DNA of 64,000 nt from Micromonospora sp. FIMYZ51 (GTDB taxonomy: Bacteria; Actinomycetota; Actinomycetes; Mycobacteriales; Micromonosporaceae). The stretch lies in contig NZ_CP134706.1 of assembly GCF_038246755.1 (NCBI RefSeq), forward strand, positions 868,001 to 932,000. The letters are read 5' to 3'. Within the stretch, counting starts at the first letter, position 1, and every line of letters starts with the position of its first letter. Below, piece after piece: positions 47,040-56,106 of the stretch. Below the pieces are notes generated by a model, which was not told where the DNA came from, made no database searches, and saw only the letters and a program-made list of their open reading frames with translations. The position numbers and the translations under genes are program-made.

Positions 47040-47907
47040 CGAGATGACGTTCGCCGAGCGACTGCACCAGGACCTGCGGGATGTCCGCTGGCCGGAACCG
47101 GCGGTGCTGCGTGAGCGGGCCCGCCGCCGTCGGCGCCGAGCCGTGTTGGGCGCGGCGAGCGCCGTACTGGTCCTGGCGGCTGGGCCCGCGATCGCGGCGA
47201 TGGGTCTCGTGGCGCCCTCGCCCTCCGCGCCGCAAACGTCGCCGCCGACCTCCGCACCGCAAACGTCGCCGTCGCTCTCCGCCGGCATTCCGCACGAGGC
47301 GTTGGTCCAGCCGGAAGATCTTGTCACGAAGACCGCTCCGCCGCTGGGCCAGAGCGGGCTCGGTGAGCCGGTGCGGATCGACCATATGCTGTTGTTGTGC
47401 CTTGAGGCGCAGGGCCGGACAACATATTGGGAGACGTCGCGGTACTCGCGTTCGCAGACCCTGCTGCGGGAGTCTGCGGGGTCTGAGCCAAGGCCGGCCG
47501 ACGTGGTGGTCAGCCAGGAGGTTTACCGGATCGCACCTGAGGCCGCCGCCGGCTTCTTCACCCGACTCGACGCACTGCTCGCACCGTGTGCGTCCTGGCG
47601 ATTGAAGGGCGAGGTCCAGTGGGGAGACCGGATCGCGCGAGCCGAGGCGGACCATCGGTGGGAAGTGACGGAGCGTGACTTCGCGGGGGACGAGGCGATG
47701 CTGATCCGGCACACCGTCATGGGGGCACGCAACCTGGAGACTGGTGAGACCCGGAAGGGGGGACGGCCCGAGAGCCGCGCCGTGGTGCGGGTCGGCGACC
47801 TGATCACGGTGCTGACGGTCGGCCGCGACGGCACCGAGCCGGAGTTGCGGCAGGTTGCCGCCGTCGCGGCCGACCGCCTCTGCGTGGCGGCCAACGTGGC
47901 CTGTTGA
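47032..47907 (+). CDS. Sigma-coupled single-pass membrane protein
   Basis: A 291-residue protein: cytoplasmic N-terminus of about 35 residues with a basic run (RERARRRRRRAVLG), one membrane helix (SAVLVLAAGPAIAAMGLV, residues 42-59), a Ser/Pro/Thr spacer, and an extracytoplasmic domain of about 210 residues with four Cys. No zinc-binding anti-sigma (HxxxCxxC) motif is present, so it is not a classical anti-sigma factor. GTG 47032, preceded by GGAGGAGG, overlaps the sigma gene. Probably functionally linked to it. Confidence 0.75.
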   Translation: MRDEMTFAERLHQDLRDVRWPEPAVLRERARRRRRRAVLGAASAVLVLAAGPAIAAMGLVAPSPSAPQTSPPTSAPQTSPSLSAGIPHEALVQPEDLVTKTAPPLGQSGLGEPVRIDHMLLLCLEAQGRTTYWETSRYSRSQTLLRESAGSEPRPADVVVSQEVYRIAPEAAAGFFTRLDALLAPCASWRLKGEVQWGDRIARAEADHRWEVTERDFAGDEAMLIRHTVMGARNLETGETRKGGRPESRAVVRVGDLITVLTVGRDGTEPELRQVAAVAADRLCVAANVAC

Positions 47908-47928
47908 CGCTGGACTGCCCGCTCGGGG

Positions 47929-47985
47929 GCGTTAAGAAGGGGCCCTTTCTATGCACGAGGCGTTAACAAGGGCCCCTTCCTTACA
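47929..47985. repeat. Paired AAGGGGCCCTT repeat, copy D, between convergent genes
   Basis: GCGTTAAGAAGGGGCCCTTT then CTATGCACGAGGCGTTAACA and AGGGGCCCCTTCCTTACA-like end; reverse complement matches copies B and C closely. Between the sigma-coupled gene stop (47907) and the carboxylase beta stop (47997), which are convergent. Confidence 0.8.
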
Positions 47986-47996
47986 TACACACGCGC

Positions 47997-49580
47997 CTAT
48001 AGCGGGATGTTGCCGTGCTTTTTCGGGGGGAGGGTCTCGCGCTTGGTGCGCAGCACCCGCAGCGCGCGGACGAGCTGGGTGCGCGTCTCGTGCGGCTGGA
48101 TCACCGCGTCCACGTAGCCCCGCTCGGCGGCGATGTACGGGTTGGCCAGGGTGTCCTCGTACTCGGCGATCTTCTCGGCGCGGAGGGCGGCCGGATCCTC
48201 GGCGGCGGCCAGCTCCTGGCGGTAGAGGATGTTCACCGCGCCCTGCGCACCCATCACCGCGATCTGCGCGGTCGGCCAGGCGAAGTTCAGGTCGGCGCCG
48301 AGATGCTTGGAGCCCATCACGTCGTACGCTCCGCCGTACGCCTTGCGGGTGATGACGGTGACCTTCGGCACGGTGGCTTCGGCGTACGCGTAGATCAGCT
48401 TGGCGCCCCGGCGGATGATGCCGTCCCACTCCTGGCCGGTGCCGGGGAGGAACCCGGGAACGTCCACGAAGGTCAGCACCGGGATGTTGAACGCATCGCA
48501 GGTACGCACGAAGCGGGCCGCCTTTTCGCTCGCGGCGATGTCAAGCGTGCCGGCGAAGTGCATCGGCTGGTTGGCCACCACGCCTACCGGACGCCCCTCG
48601 ACCCGGCCGAAGCCGATCACCATGTTCTGCGCGTAGAGCGGCTGGACCTCCAGGAACTCCCCGTCGTCAAGCACGTGCTCGATCACCCGGCGCATGTCGT
48701 ACGGCTGGTTGGCCGAGTCCGGGATCAGCGCGTCCAGTTCCCGGTCGGCGTCGGTGACGGCCAGGTCCGCGTCGACCGGGTAGACCGGCGGCTCGTCCAG
48801 GTTGTTCGACGGCAGGTGGGACAGGAGCGCCCTGACGTAGTCGACCGCATCTTCCTCGTCCGTGGCGAGATAGTGCGCGTTGCCGCTGCGGGTGTTGTGG
48901 GTATGCGCCCCGCCCAGCTCCTCCATGCCCACGTCCTCGCCGGTCACCGTCTTGATCACGTCTGGGCCGGTGATGAACATGTGCGAGGTCTGGTCGACCA
49001 TCACGGTGAAGTCGGTGACCGCCGGGGAGTAGACCGCGCCGCCCGCGCACGGGCCCATGATGAGCGAGATCTGCGGGATCACGCCGCTGGCCCGTACGTT
49101 GCGGAAGAAGATCTCGCCGTAGAGGCCGAGCGAGACCACGCCCTCCTGGATCCGGGCGCCGCCGGAGTCGTTGATGCCGATGACCGGGCAGCCGATCTTC
49201 ATGGCCAGTTCCATCACCTTGACGATCTTCTCGCCGAAGACCTCGCCCAGGGAGCCGCCGAAGACGGTGAAGTCCTGGGCGAAGACGCAGACCTGGCGGC
49301 CGTCCACCGTGCCGTAACCGGTGATCACGCCGTCGCCGTACGGGCGGGTGCGGTCCAAGCCGAAGTTTGTGGAGCGGTGCCGGGCGAACTCGTCCAGCTC
49401 GACGAAGGAGCCCTCGTCGAGGAGCATCGCGATCCGCTCCCGAGCGGTCTTCTTGCCCCTGGCGTGCTGCTTCTCCACGGCGCGGGCCGAGCCGGCGTGG
49501 ACCGCCTCGTCGACCCGACGTTCCAGGTCCGCCAGCTTGCCGGCGGTGCTGTGGATGTTGGTCCCGGTCTCGGTAGTCAC
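47997..49580 (-). CDS. pccB: Acyl-CoA (propionyl-type) carboxylase beta chain
   Basis: A 527-residue carboxyltransferase that moves CO2 from biotin to an acyl-CoA. Oxyanion loops are visible as GGARIQEG (residues 140-147) in the N-half and [15 protein letters not shown] (416-430) in the C-half. D420 is at the position reported to set substrate choice: Asp in Streptomyces PccB (propionyl-CoA), Ile in AccB, Cys in mycobacterial AccD5, so propionyl-CoA is predicted. GTG 49580 has no Shine-Dalgarno; TATATT ends six bases before it, suggesting a leaderless mRNA. Works with the chains encoded at 30316 and 38709. Divergent from birA. Confidence 0.94.
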   Translation of the reverse strand: MTTETGTNIHSTAGKLADLERRVDEAVHAGSARAVEKQHARGKKTARERIAMLLDEGSFVELDEFARHRSTNFGLDRTRPYGDGVITGYGTVDGRQVCVFAQDFTVFGGSLGEVFGEKIVKVMELAMKIGCPVIGINDSGGARIQEGVVSLGLYGEIFFRNVRASGVIPQISLIMGPCAGGAVYSPAVTDFTVMVDQTSHMFITGPDVIKTVTGEDVGMEELGGAHTHNTRSGNAHYLATDEEDAVDYVRALLSHLPSNNLDEPPVYPVDADLAVTDADRELDALIPDSANQPYDMRRVIEHVLDDGEFLEVQPLYAQNMVIGFGRVEGRPVGVVANQPMHFAGTLDIAASEKAARFVRTCDAFNIPVLTFVDVPGFLPGTGQEWDGIIRRGAKLIYAYAEATVPKVTVITRKAYGGAYDVMGSKHLGADLNFAWPTAQIAVMGAQGAVNILYRQELAAAEDPAALRAEKIAEYEDTLANPYIAAERGYVDAVIQPHETRTQLVRALRVLRTKRETLPPKKHGNIPL

Positions 49581-49586
49581 CCAGGG

Positions 49587-49592
49587 AATATA
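49587..49592 (-). promoter_or_regulatory. -10 element TATATT of the carboxylase beta gene
   Basis: On the minus strand TATATT is followed by six bases and then the GTG start, the same geometry as at marR (27059) and similar to deoC (6430). The -35 region is not convincing. Supports leaderless translation of the beta chain. Confidence 0.4.
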
Positions 49593-49656
49593 ACGATGGT
49601 TCAGGTCACCCACGGTGTGCAGTCCGCCCCCGGACGCGCGGCCGTAGGCTGGCGGG

Positions 49657-50676
49657 ATGCCGGGTTCGCCGTACACCGATCTGGATCGCCCGCCGCTGTC
49701 GGCGGCCCGGTTGCGCCGGGCGCTGGTCGCGCCCTACGGCCCGTGGTCGCGGCTGGAACTGCGGACCGAAACCGGTTCCACGAACGCTGACGTCGCCGAG
49801 GCGGCGCAGGGTGGCGAGCCGGAGGGCCTGGTCGTGGTCGCCGAGCGGCAGACCGCCGGACGTGGGCGGCGCGGGCGGGTCTGGCAGTCACCGCCCCGGG
49901 CCGGCATCGCGACAAGCGTGCTGCTCCGGCCCGGACAGGCCGTGCCGGACCGGGACTGGCTGGCCGCACCACCGTCGGGGTACGGCTGGCTGCCGCTGCT
50001 GGCCGGCGTGGCGCTGGTCGAGGCGGTGACCCGGCTGGCCGAGCTGGACGCCACCCTGAAGTGGCCGAACGACCTGCTCATCGACGGGGCCAAGTGCGCC
50101 GGGATCCTTGCCGAGGCGGTGCCCGGCCCTGTTTCGGGTGAACCTCCGGCCGTGGTGCTCGGCATCGGGCTGAACGTCACACTCCGCGCCGACGAGCTGC
50201 CGGAACATCCGACCGGCCTGCCGGCGACCTCGCTGCAACTGGCCGGCGCGGCGGCCACCGACCGGGATCCCCTGCTGCGTGCCCTGCTCCGGTCACTCGC
50301 CGACTGGTACGCCCGCTGGCGGGACGCCGGTGGTGACGCGACGGCCAGCGGCCTGCGGGAGGCGTACCTGAAGGTGTGCGACACCGTGGGCCGTGAGGTC
50401 CGCGCCCTGCTTCCCGACGGCACCACCCTCACCGGCACCGCCACCACCGTCGACCAGGACGGCCACCTCCTCCTAACCACCCCCACCCCGCATCCCCTCC
50501 CCACCCCGCATCCCCTCCCCACCCCGCATCCCCTCCCCACCACCACCCACTCCTCCCCGCCGCCGACCTCCTCCACCTCCGCTGACCCCTGCCACCCCAC
50601 CCCACCCCCACCCCCACCCCCGCCCCCGTCCCGCCCCGCGATCTTGCAGTTTTGGTCGGGACAAATGGGTCTTTAA
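49657..50676 (+). CDS. birA: Biotin-protein ligase with repeat-disturbed C-terminus
   Basis: BirA (no N-terminal DNA-binding domain) activates biotin with ATP and attaches it to the biotin carrier domain of the acyl-CoA carboxylase. Core motifs: [10 protein letters not shown] near residue 40, [17 protein letters not shown] (biotinoyl-AMP loop), [19 protein letters not shown] and VLGIGLNV. From about residue 275 the reading frame runs through three 18-nt repeats into a Pro/Thr/His tail (ending [11 protein letters not shown]) unlike any ligase. In the frame one base earlier the DNA reads [11 protein letters not shown] and stops at 50583, a normal BirA ending. A small indel in the C-rich tract has therefore probably shifted the end. 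The catalytic part is intact. Confidence 0.85.
   Translation: MPGSPYTDLDRPPLSAARLRRALVAPYGPWSRLELRTETGSTNADVAEAAQGGEPEGLVVVAERQTAGRGRRGRVWQSPPRAGIATSVLLRPGQAVPDRDWLAAPPSGYGWLPLLAGVALVEAVTRLAELDATLKWPNDLLIDGAKCAGILAEAVPGPVSGEPPAVVLGIGLNVTLRADELPEHPTGLPATSLQLAGAAATDRDPLLRALLRSLADWYARWRDAGGDATASGLREAYLKVCDTVGREVRALLPDGTTLTGTATTVDQDGHLLLTTPTPHPLPTPHPLPTPHPLPTTTHSSPPPTSSTSADPCHPTPPPPPPPPPSRPAILQFWSGQMGL
50485..50538 (+). repeat. Three perfect 18-nt tandem repeats in the birA 3' end
   Basis: ACCCCGCATCCCCTCCCC occurs three times in a row, followed by further C-rich simple sequence up to about 50640. Such tracts are prone to slippage and to sequencing error, and coincide with the point where birA leaves its normal frame. 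Confidence 0.9.
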
Positions 50677-50711
50677 GGTGCACAACGGCGACGGGAAGTG
50701 CAAGATCGCGG
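50636..50711. repeat. 13-bp inverted repeat with 50-base loop
   Basis: CCGCGATCTTGCA (50636-50648) and TGCAAGATCGCGG (50699-50711) are perfect reverse complements around an A/T-richer loop (GTTTTGGTCGGGACAAATGG). GATCTTGCA-type ends are, from memory, frequent in Micromonospora intergenic repeats. It overlaps the end of the extended birA frame and could act as terminator or mobile miniature repeat. Confidence 0.55.
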
Positions 50712-50802
50712 AGGGGGTGGGTGGGCGTGGCCGGGTGGTGGATGTGGGGGAGTGGGGGCGGGGGGTTAGCGTCTGGGCGTCCGGTTCTGCGAGGAGGTAT
50801 CC

Positions 50803-51360
50803 GTGGCGTTCCCCGAAGACGTGCTCACCGAGGACGAGCACGTCGTGCTGCATCTGCATCCGCACTGGAAGGCCCTGGTCCGGCCGGTGGTGGTGCTGGT
50901 GCTCGCCATCGCCGCGGTGGCGGCCGGCGTGCTGTTCCTGCCCTCCGGTGGTGGCGGCTCGATGACGCTCGCCGTGATCGGCGGTCTCGGCGTGCTGGCG
51001 GTGCTCTGCCTGACCGTCTGGCCCTACATCTCCTGGCGAGCCACGCACTACCTGTTCACGAACGAGCGGGTGGTGCTCCAGCACGGCATCTTCTCCCGGG
51101 AGCGGCGGGACATCCCGCTCAGCCGGGTCAACGACCACTCGATGAACCAGCACCTGATGGGGCGTCTGTTCGGCTACGGCACCCTCACCATCGAGTCGGC
51201 CGGGGAGCGCGGTCAGTCCGTGCTACCCGACGTGCCGAAGGTCGACCGGGTCCAGACGAAGCTCTACGAACTGGTCGAGGCGTTCCACGACAAGCACTCG
51301 CTCGGCGATGGTGAGCTGCGCGAGATTCTCGCCGAGCGGGACAAGAGCGCCGGCACCTGA
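50803..51360 (+). CDS. Membrane protein with bacterial PH domain
   Basis: A 185-residue protein with two N-terminal membrane helices (ALVRPVVVLVLAIAAVAAG; LAVIGGLGVLAVLCLTVWPY) and a bPH2 (YdbS/YdbT-like) domain: THYLFTNERVVLQHGIFSRE, IPLSRVNDHSMNQ, GYGTLTIESAGE. Starts with GTG 50803 behind GGAGG. Function of the family is unknown, probably at the membrane. Neighbour of birA and GtrA genes, as I recall for Rv3278c in M. tuberculosis. Confidence 0.88.
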   Translation: MAFPEDVLTEDEHVVLHLHPHWKALVRPVVVLVLAIAAVAAGVLFLPSGGGGSMTLAVIGGLGVLAVLCLTVWPYISWRATHYLFTNERVVLQHGIFSRERRDIPLSRVNDHSMNQHLMGRLFGYGTLTIESAGERGQSVLPDVPKVDRVQTKLYELVEAFHDKHSLGDGELREILAERDKSAGT

Positions 51361-51499
51361 CCGCCCGCCGCAACGTCGTGGGCCCGGAATCACCACTCCC
51401 GGCCCACGACGGGGACCGGTCACGATGGTCTCCGGTGGGAGGGTTTCGCGGTCACCTGCGCAACGGGTTCGAGGTCACCGGCGGAACCGGTCGCGAAGG

Positions 51500-52213
51500 T
51501 CAGCGGCGGCGGAAGCGGCGTGGCGCGGGAGCGGCCTGGAGTTCGGCCAGTTCGGCTTCCAGTTCCCGGTCCAGCGCCGCGCTGAGTTCGGCCTCGGCGC
51601 TCAGCGCACCGGTTCGTGGCTGGATGGGGCGGTGGCCGTCGCCCGGCTGCCGCGCCGGTGGCTCCTCTTCCTCCAGTTCCGTGATCGACTCGGCGAGTTC
51701 GGCCACCGGGTCCATCTCGGCCATCGTGTCCCACTCGTCGCGCGGCAGGCCCTGCCACGTCTGGGGGGCCTCGGCGGGCGCTGCGGGCTGGAAGACGAAG
51801 GTGCGGTACGACCAGAAACGGAACAGGGTGGCGAGCACCACGCCGCCGGTCTTGGCGATGTTCAACGCCAGCAGGCCGGTCACGCCGAGCCCGTACTTGG
51901 CGGCGGCGAGTACGCCGAGTTCGATGAGTAGGCCCACTCCGTTGAAAAAGAAGAACAGGGCATATTCCCGACGCATCGCCGATTTCGGACGATCCCGGTA
52001 CGTCCAGTGCCGATTCATCAGATACGACGTGATCGTCGCCACCACTGTGGCGACCACTGCGGCCTTGAGTTGACCGTCTACGAAAACGGTGAGTGCGAGT
52101 GCATTGAACACGGCGTAATTAATGACCGTGTTGATGCCACCGACCAAGCCGAATTTGAACGCCTCGTGGAGGAACTTGTGCCAGCGCTCGGGCAGCAGGC
52201 GGGCGAGAGGCAT
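51500..52213 (-). CDS. GtrA-family membrane protein with acidic C-terminal extension
   Basis: 237 residues. The first 135 form the four-helix GtrA domain (EAFKFGLVGGINTVINYAVF; YLMNRHWTYRD; REYALFFFFNGVGLLIELGV; TLFRFWSYRTFVF), a family thought to move lipid-linked sugars across the membrane. The remaining 100 residues are Glu/Pro-rich and probably cytoplasmic, ending with a charged helix (AALDRELEAELAELQ) and RRFRRR. ATG 52213 follows AAGGTG. It sits behind a second GtrA gene on the same strand. Confidence 0.88.
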   Translation of the reverse strand: MPLARLLPERWHKFLHEAFKFGLVGGINTVINYAVFNALALTVFVDGQLKAAVVATVVATITSYLMNRHWTYRDRPKSAMRREYALFFFFNGVGLLIELGVLAAAKYGLGVTGLLALNIAKTGGVVLATLFRFWSYRTFVFQPAAPAEAPQTWQGLPRDEWDTMAEMDPVAELAESITELEEEEPPARQPGDGHRPIQPRTGALSAEAELSAALDRELEAELAELQAAPAPRRFRRR

Positions 52214-52275
52214 GCGAAACACCTTAGGGCAGTGGGCTGGGGTCGGCTGGTTCGTCCGGGTGAGTGGGCGCCGGG

Positions 52276-52803
52276 TCACGCCCGGAGATCCCGGTTCACT
52301 TCCGCGACGTCTGGAGTTCCCGCTTCGACGAAGACGAACCGCCGGTATGACCAGAAGCGGAACAACGTCCCGAGCCCGGTGCCCACGACGTAGCTGGCGA
52401 TGTTGTCGGCGAGGCGGTTCTGGAAGACCTCCGGCCAGATGCTGCCGAGCCCGTAGCGGCTGATGGCCAGGCAGGCGACCGCGATGCCCAGACCGACCGC
52501 GTTGAAGACGAAGAAGAGCGCGTACTCGCGGGCCGGGTTGGAGCGCTTCCGGTGCCGCCAGGTCCAGAAGCGGTTGCCCAGGAAGGCGAAGGTGGCGGCG
52601 ATCACCGTGGAGATGGTCTTCGCGGTGATCTGCTCGATGCCCTGCGGGCCGATCAGGTAGTTGAAGAGCGCGAAGTCGACGAGGAAGGCGACCCCACCCA
52701 CGGTCGCGAACTTGCTCAACTCCCGCACCAGGTGACCGAACCGGTCGACCAGGGTATGCACCAGACCCGAGCGGGTCGGCGGGGAGTCGGACTCCCCGGT
52801 CAT
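52276..52803 (-). CDS. GtrA-family membrane protein
   Basis: 175 residues with the GtrA four-helix domain: ELSKFATVGGVAFLVDFALF, FLGNRFWTWRHRKRSN, REYALFFVFNAVGLGIAVAC, TLFRFWSYRRFVFV. ATG 52803 (MTGESDSPPTRSG) is chosen because the family domain starts 35 residues later and GGTGG precedes it. Paralogue of the adjacent GtrA gene, 62 bases upstream of it. Likely function is flipping or supply of a polyprenyl-linked sugar for cell-wall glycan decoration. Confidence 0.88.
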   Translation of the reverse strand: MTGESDSPPTRSGLVHTLVDRFGHLVRELSKFATVGGVAFLVDFALFNYLIGPQGIEQITAKTISTVIAATFAFLGNRFWTWRHRKRSNPAREYALFFVFNAVGLGIAVACLAISRYGLGSIWPEVFQNRLADNIASYVVGTGLGTLFRFWSYRRFVFVEAGTPDVAEVNRDLRA

Positions 52804-53078
52804 CGTGGCGGCCACCGTGCGAGCGTACCGGTTGACAGCCACCCAGACGGGTAGCAACGACCACCGAGGTCCAGCGGTACGGCGAGACGAACGGGCACGG
52901 ACGGAGCGTAACCGCCGCCGGTGGAATGTGGCGTTGGGTTGCCCTTCCCGTGATGCCGGTCGCAGCGGGTCGACCCGGCAGCCTCACCGGTACGCCCGCC
53001 GAAGGTCCGCCGCAGGATTTGCGTGAAACTGCGCGTAAAAGCGGGTAAAGGCTCGTGAAGCCGCAGCGTGACCGTGCC

Positions 53079-53096
53079 TTGTGCAGTTCTTCACAA
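53079..53096. promoter_or_regulatory. Rex-like redox operator upstream of pckG
   Basis: TTGTGCAGTTCTTCACAA fits the Rex consensus TTGTGAA-N4-TTCACAA with one mismatch (C for A at position six). It ends nine bases before the -35 hexamer of the pckG promoter. Rex represses respiratory and redox-balance genes when NADH is low in actinobacteria. Confidence 0.5.
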
Positions 53097-53105
53097 CCGG
53101 TCCCA

Positions 53106-53134
53106 CTGACTGACGAGGTCCACCGGTTTACGCT
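53106..53134 (+). promoter_or_regulatory. Probable sigma-70-type promoter of pckG
   Basis: CTGACT (53106-53111), 17-base spacer, TACGCT (53129-53134). Transcription would start near 53141, leaving a leader of about 90 bases before the AAGGAG ribosome site and ATG 53230. Confidence 0.45.
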
Positions 53135-53229
53135 GAGCCCAATCCCAGGTTTCCACGAGGCGACGCGATGCGGCGCCAATACTCGTGCACTCCATAGACC
53201 GGTCAGCGTCGACCACAAGGAGATGTGTC

Positions 53230-55074
53230 ATGGTTGCTCCGGCCACCGTTCGGGGGATCGATCAGGCCCCGACGTCCCACCCCAAACTGCTCGCCTGGGT
53301 CCGTGAGGTCGCTGAACTGACCACCCCTGACCAGGTTGTCTGGGTGGACGGCTCCGACCAGGAATGGCGTCGGCTCACCGACGAACTGGTCGAGTCCGGC
53401 ACCCTCATCCGGCTGAACCCCGAGAAGAAGCCAAACTCGTTCTACGCGCGGACGGACCCGACGGACGTGGCACGGGTCGAGGAGCGGACGTTCATCTGCT
53501 CCGTCGACGAAGCGGACGCCGGACCCACGAATAACTGGATGGCGCCCGCCGAGATGAAGCGGACGATGACGGAGTTGTACCGCGGCTCGATGCGCGGGCG
53601 GACGATGTACGTCATCCCGTTCGTGATGGGTCCGGTCGAGGCCGAGAGCCCGATGTTCGGTGTGGAGATCACGGACAGCCCCTACGTGGTGGCGTCGATG
53701 CGGATCATGACCCGGATGGGCGCCAAGATCCTCGAAGCGATGGGCGACGACGCGGACTTCGTGCACGCGCTGCACTCGATCGGTGCGCCGCTGGCCCCGG
53801 GTCAGCAGGACGTCGCCTGGCCGTGCAACGAGACCAAGTACATCTCGCACTTCCCGGAGACCCGGGAGATCTGGTCCTTCGGCTCCGGCTACGGCGGCAA
53901 CTCGCTGCTCGGCAAGAAGTGCTACGCGCTGCGGATCGCCAGCGTGATGGGGCGGGACGAGGGCTGGCTCGCCGAGCACATGCTGATCCTCAAGATCACT
54001 TCGCCGGAGGGGCGGGTCTACCACATCGCCGGCGCCTTCCCGTCGGCCTGCGGCAAGACCAACCTGGCCATGCTCGAACCGACAATCCCGGGCTGGAAGG
54101 TCGAGACGATCGGTGACGACATCGCCTGGATGCGGTTCGGCCCGGACGGCCGGCTCTACGCGGTCAACCCGGAGTACGGCCTCTTCGGCGTCGCTCCCGG
54201 TACCGACTGGAAGACCAACGCCAACGCCATGCGGACGCTGGACCGGGGCAACTCCATCTTCACGAACGTGGCGCTCACCGACGACGGGGACATCTGGTGG
54301 GAGGGCATGGGTGAGCCGCCGGCCCACCTGATCGACTGGAAGGGCAACGACTGGACGCCGGAGAGCGAGAACCTCTCCTCGCACGCGAACAGCCGGTTCT
54401 GTACCCCGATCACCCAGTGTCCGATCCTCGCCGAGGACTACTACGACCCGAACGGGGTGCCGATCGACGCGATCCTCTTCGGCGGCCGGCGGCGGGACAC
54501 CGTACCGCTGGTCACCGAGGCCCGGGACTGGGTGCACGGCGTCTACCTGGGTGCCACGCTCTCCTCGGAGACCACCGCCGCCGCCTCCGGCGCGGTCGGC
54601 GTGGTCCGCCGCGACCCGATGGCGATGCTGCCGTTCATCGGCTACCACGCCGGTGACTACTTCCGGCACTGGATCGAGATGGGCAAGGGGGCCGACGGCG
54701 ACGAGGCGAAGCTGCCGAAGGTCTACTACGTCAACTGGTTCCGCAAGGACCCGGAGGGCAACTTCCTCTGGCCGGGCTTCGGCGAGAACTCCCGGGTGCT
54801 CAAGTGGATCATCGAGCGGATCGAGGGCCGGGCGGAGGCCGTGGAGACGCCGATCGGGATGGTCCCCACGGTGGACGCCCTCGACGTCGAGGGGCTCGAC
54901 ATGACCACGGAAGACGTGCGGATCGCCCTCAAGGTCGACCCGAACGAGTGGCGGGACGAGCTGCCGCTGGTCACCGAGTGGTTCGAGAAGTTCGGCGACA
55001 AGCTGCCCGGCGTCCTCTGGGCCGAGTTGGACGCCCTGCGCGCCCGGCTCGACGCGGAGCAGCCGCAGCGGTAG
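53230..55074 (+). CDS. pckG: Phosphoenolpyruvate carboxykinase (GTP)
   Basis: GTP-type PEPCK, 614 residues, converting oxaloacetate and GTP to PEP, CO2 and GDP at the gluconeogenic/anaplerotic node. Signature [14 protein letters not shown] (P-loop with the reactive Cys), [17 protein letters not shown], and [21 protein letters not shown] near the end are diagnostic of the GTP class. ATG 53230 follows AAGGAG by eight bases and gives [14 protein letters not shown]; an in-frame start at 53185 has no such site. Monocistronic, behind a Rex-like operator. Confidence 0.97.
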   Translation: MVAPATVRGIDQAPTSHPKLLAWVREVAELTTPDQVVWVDGSDQEWRRLTDELVESGTLIRLNPEKKPNSFYARTDPTDVARVEERTFICSVDEADAGPTNNWMAPAEMKRTMTELYRGSMRGRTMYVIPFVMGPVEAESPMFGVEITDSPYVVASMRIMTRMGAKILEAMGDDADFVHALHSIGAPLAPGQQDVAWPCNETKYISHFPETREIWSFGSGYGGNSLLGKKCYALRIASVMGRDEGWLAEHMLILKITSPEGRVYHIAGAFPSACGKTNLAMLEPTIPGWKVETIGDDIAWMRFGPDGRLYAVNPEYGLFGVAPGTDWKTNANAMRTLDRGNSIFTNVALTDDGDIWWEGMGEPPAHLIDWKGNDWTPESENLSSHANSRFCTPITQCPILAEDYYDPNGVPIDAILFGGRRRDTVPLVTEARDWVHGVYLGATLSSETTAAASGAVGVVRRDPMAMLPFIGYHAGDYFRHWIEMGKGADGDEAKLPKVYYVNWFRKDPEGNFLWPGFGENSRVLKWIIERIEGRAEAVETPIGMVPTVDALDVEGLDMTTEDVRIALKVDPNEWRDELPLVTEWFEKFGDKLPGVLWAELDALRARLDAEQPQR

Positions 55075-55111
55075 GTGTGATCCTCGCCCGCTGCGGGCAT
55101 CATCGGATCCC

Positions 55112-55972
55112 ATGAGGACGGCCGCCGAGACCGAGGTCCGGCGGCCGTCCGCCGTCCGGGCGCTCACCACCCTGCTCGCGGTCACCGCCGCGGCCACCGT
55201 CGTGGTCGAGGTACTCAACTGGTGGTACGCGCCGGAACAGGGCTTCGGTCTCGCGGTACGCACCGGCTGGGCGATGCTGCGTTCGTTCGGCTTCCTGCTG
55301 TTGATCGGGCATGTCCGCCGGGGGCGTACGGTGGCCCGCCCGCTGGGCCTGATCCTCGCCATCACCACCGTGTTCGCCGTCGGCCGGCTGATCGTGCCCC
55401 GGCACGGCGTGCCACCGCTGCCGGGACTGCTGGGCTTCGCCCTGCTCACCGCGCTCTGCGTCGCCGTGGTCTGGCTGCTGTACCGGTCCTCGGCCGTGGC
55501 CGGGCACCTGGTGCGGCACCGCGCCCGGCTGGTCATCGACCGGTCCGGCATCTCCTGGCGGGAACTGCCGCCCCGCCGGCCGGAAGCCAGCGCCTGGCTG
55601 CTGACCAGTCGGGTGGCGGCGTTCACGTACAGCCCGCTGATGCTGGTACCGGCCCTGGTCGCCGGGGCGGCGATCCTGGACGGCCGACTGTTCGCCGTCC
55701 CCGCGGTGCTGTTCTGGCTGGGCGCCGGCATCGCGACCAGCTACCTGGTGCTGTTCTGCACCGCCTTCCTGCTGCGTGGCCGACGCTGGGCCGGCACCCT
55801 GCTGGTGGTGATCACCGTCGGCGTGCTCGCCGTCGACCTGCCCCTGTGCTGGTGGCTGCTCGGTGTCGACGGCCTGGTCCGCGACGGCGCACCGCTTGTC
55901 GCCGCCGCCGGTCTCGCCGTCTACGGCGTACGCCGGGCCGCCCGCGTGACCGACGAAGCCGCGCCGCGCTGA
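55112..55972 (+). CDS. Integral membrane protein of unknown function
   Basis: 286 residues with about seven hydrophobic segments (e.g. ALTTLLAVTAAATVVVEVLN, WAMLRSFGFLLLIGHV, LLGFALLTALCVAVVWLLY, LLVVITVGVLAVDLPLCWWL). One soluble loop (HRARLVIDRSGISWRELPPR) lies in the middle. No family recognised and no catalytic motif seen. Starts 37 bases after pckG with no strong ribosome site, so the exact start is less sure. The next gene begins 134 bases later. Confidence 0.7.
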   Translation: MRTAAETEVRRPSAVRALTTLLAVTAAATVVVEVLNWWYAPEQGFGLAVRTGWAMLRSFGFLLLIGHVRRGRTVARPLGLILAITTVFAVGRLIVPRHGVPPLPGLLGFALLTALCVAVVWLLYRSSAVAGHLVRHRARLVIDRSGISWRELPPRRPEASAWLLTSRVAAFTYSPLMLVPALVAGAAILDGRLFAVPAVLFWLGAGIATSYLVLFCTAFLLRGRRWAGTLLVVITVGVLAVDLPLCWWLLGVDGLVRDGAPLVAAAGLAVYGVRRAARVTDEAAPR

Positions 55973-56106
55973 CCACCCCCTCCGGCCGCCACCTGCCACC
56001 GCAACACGCTTTGCTCTGCTTCAACCGGCGCGCCAAATTCGCGACCATTGCGGTGCGTGGGTTGACGCAGAGCAAGGGGCCATCGGGGGGTACGGGAGGA
56101 GGGGCC

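Larger units (their letters stand above)
52804..53229. other. 426-bp divergent promoter region of gtrA and pckG
   Basis: No gene. The right part carries a Rex-like 18-bp site and a sigma-70-like promoter for pckG (listed separately). The stretch 53000-53060 is purine-rich (GCGTAAAAGCGGGTAAAGGC). The left part near 52804-52860 should contain the GtrA promoter but no clear hexamers are visible. Confidence 0.5.

Noticed and set aside
50485..50640. CRISPR-like or minisatellite array in the C-rich tract
   Set aside because: The repeats are directly tandem without spacers and only 18 nt; it is simple-sequence expansion.
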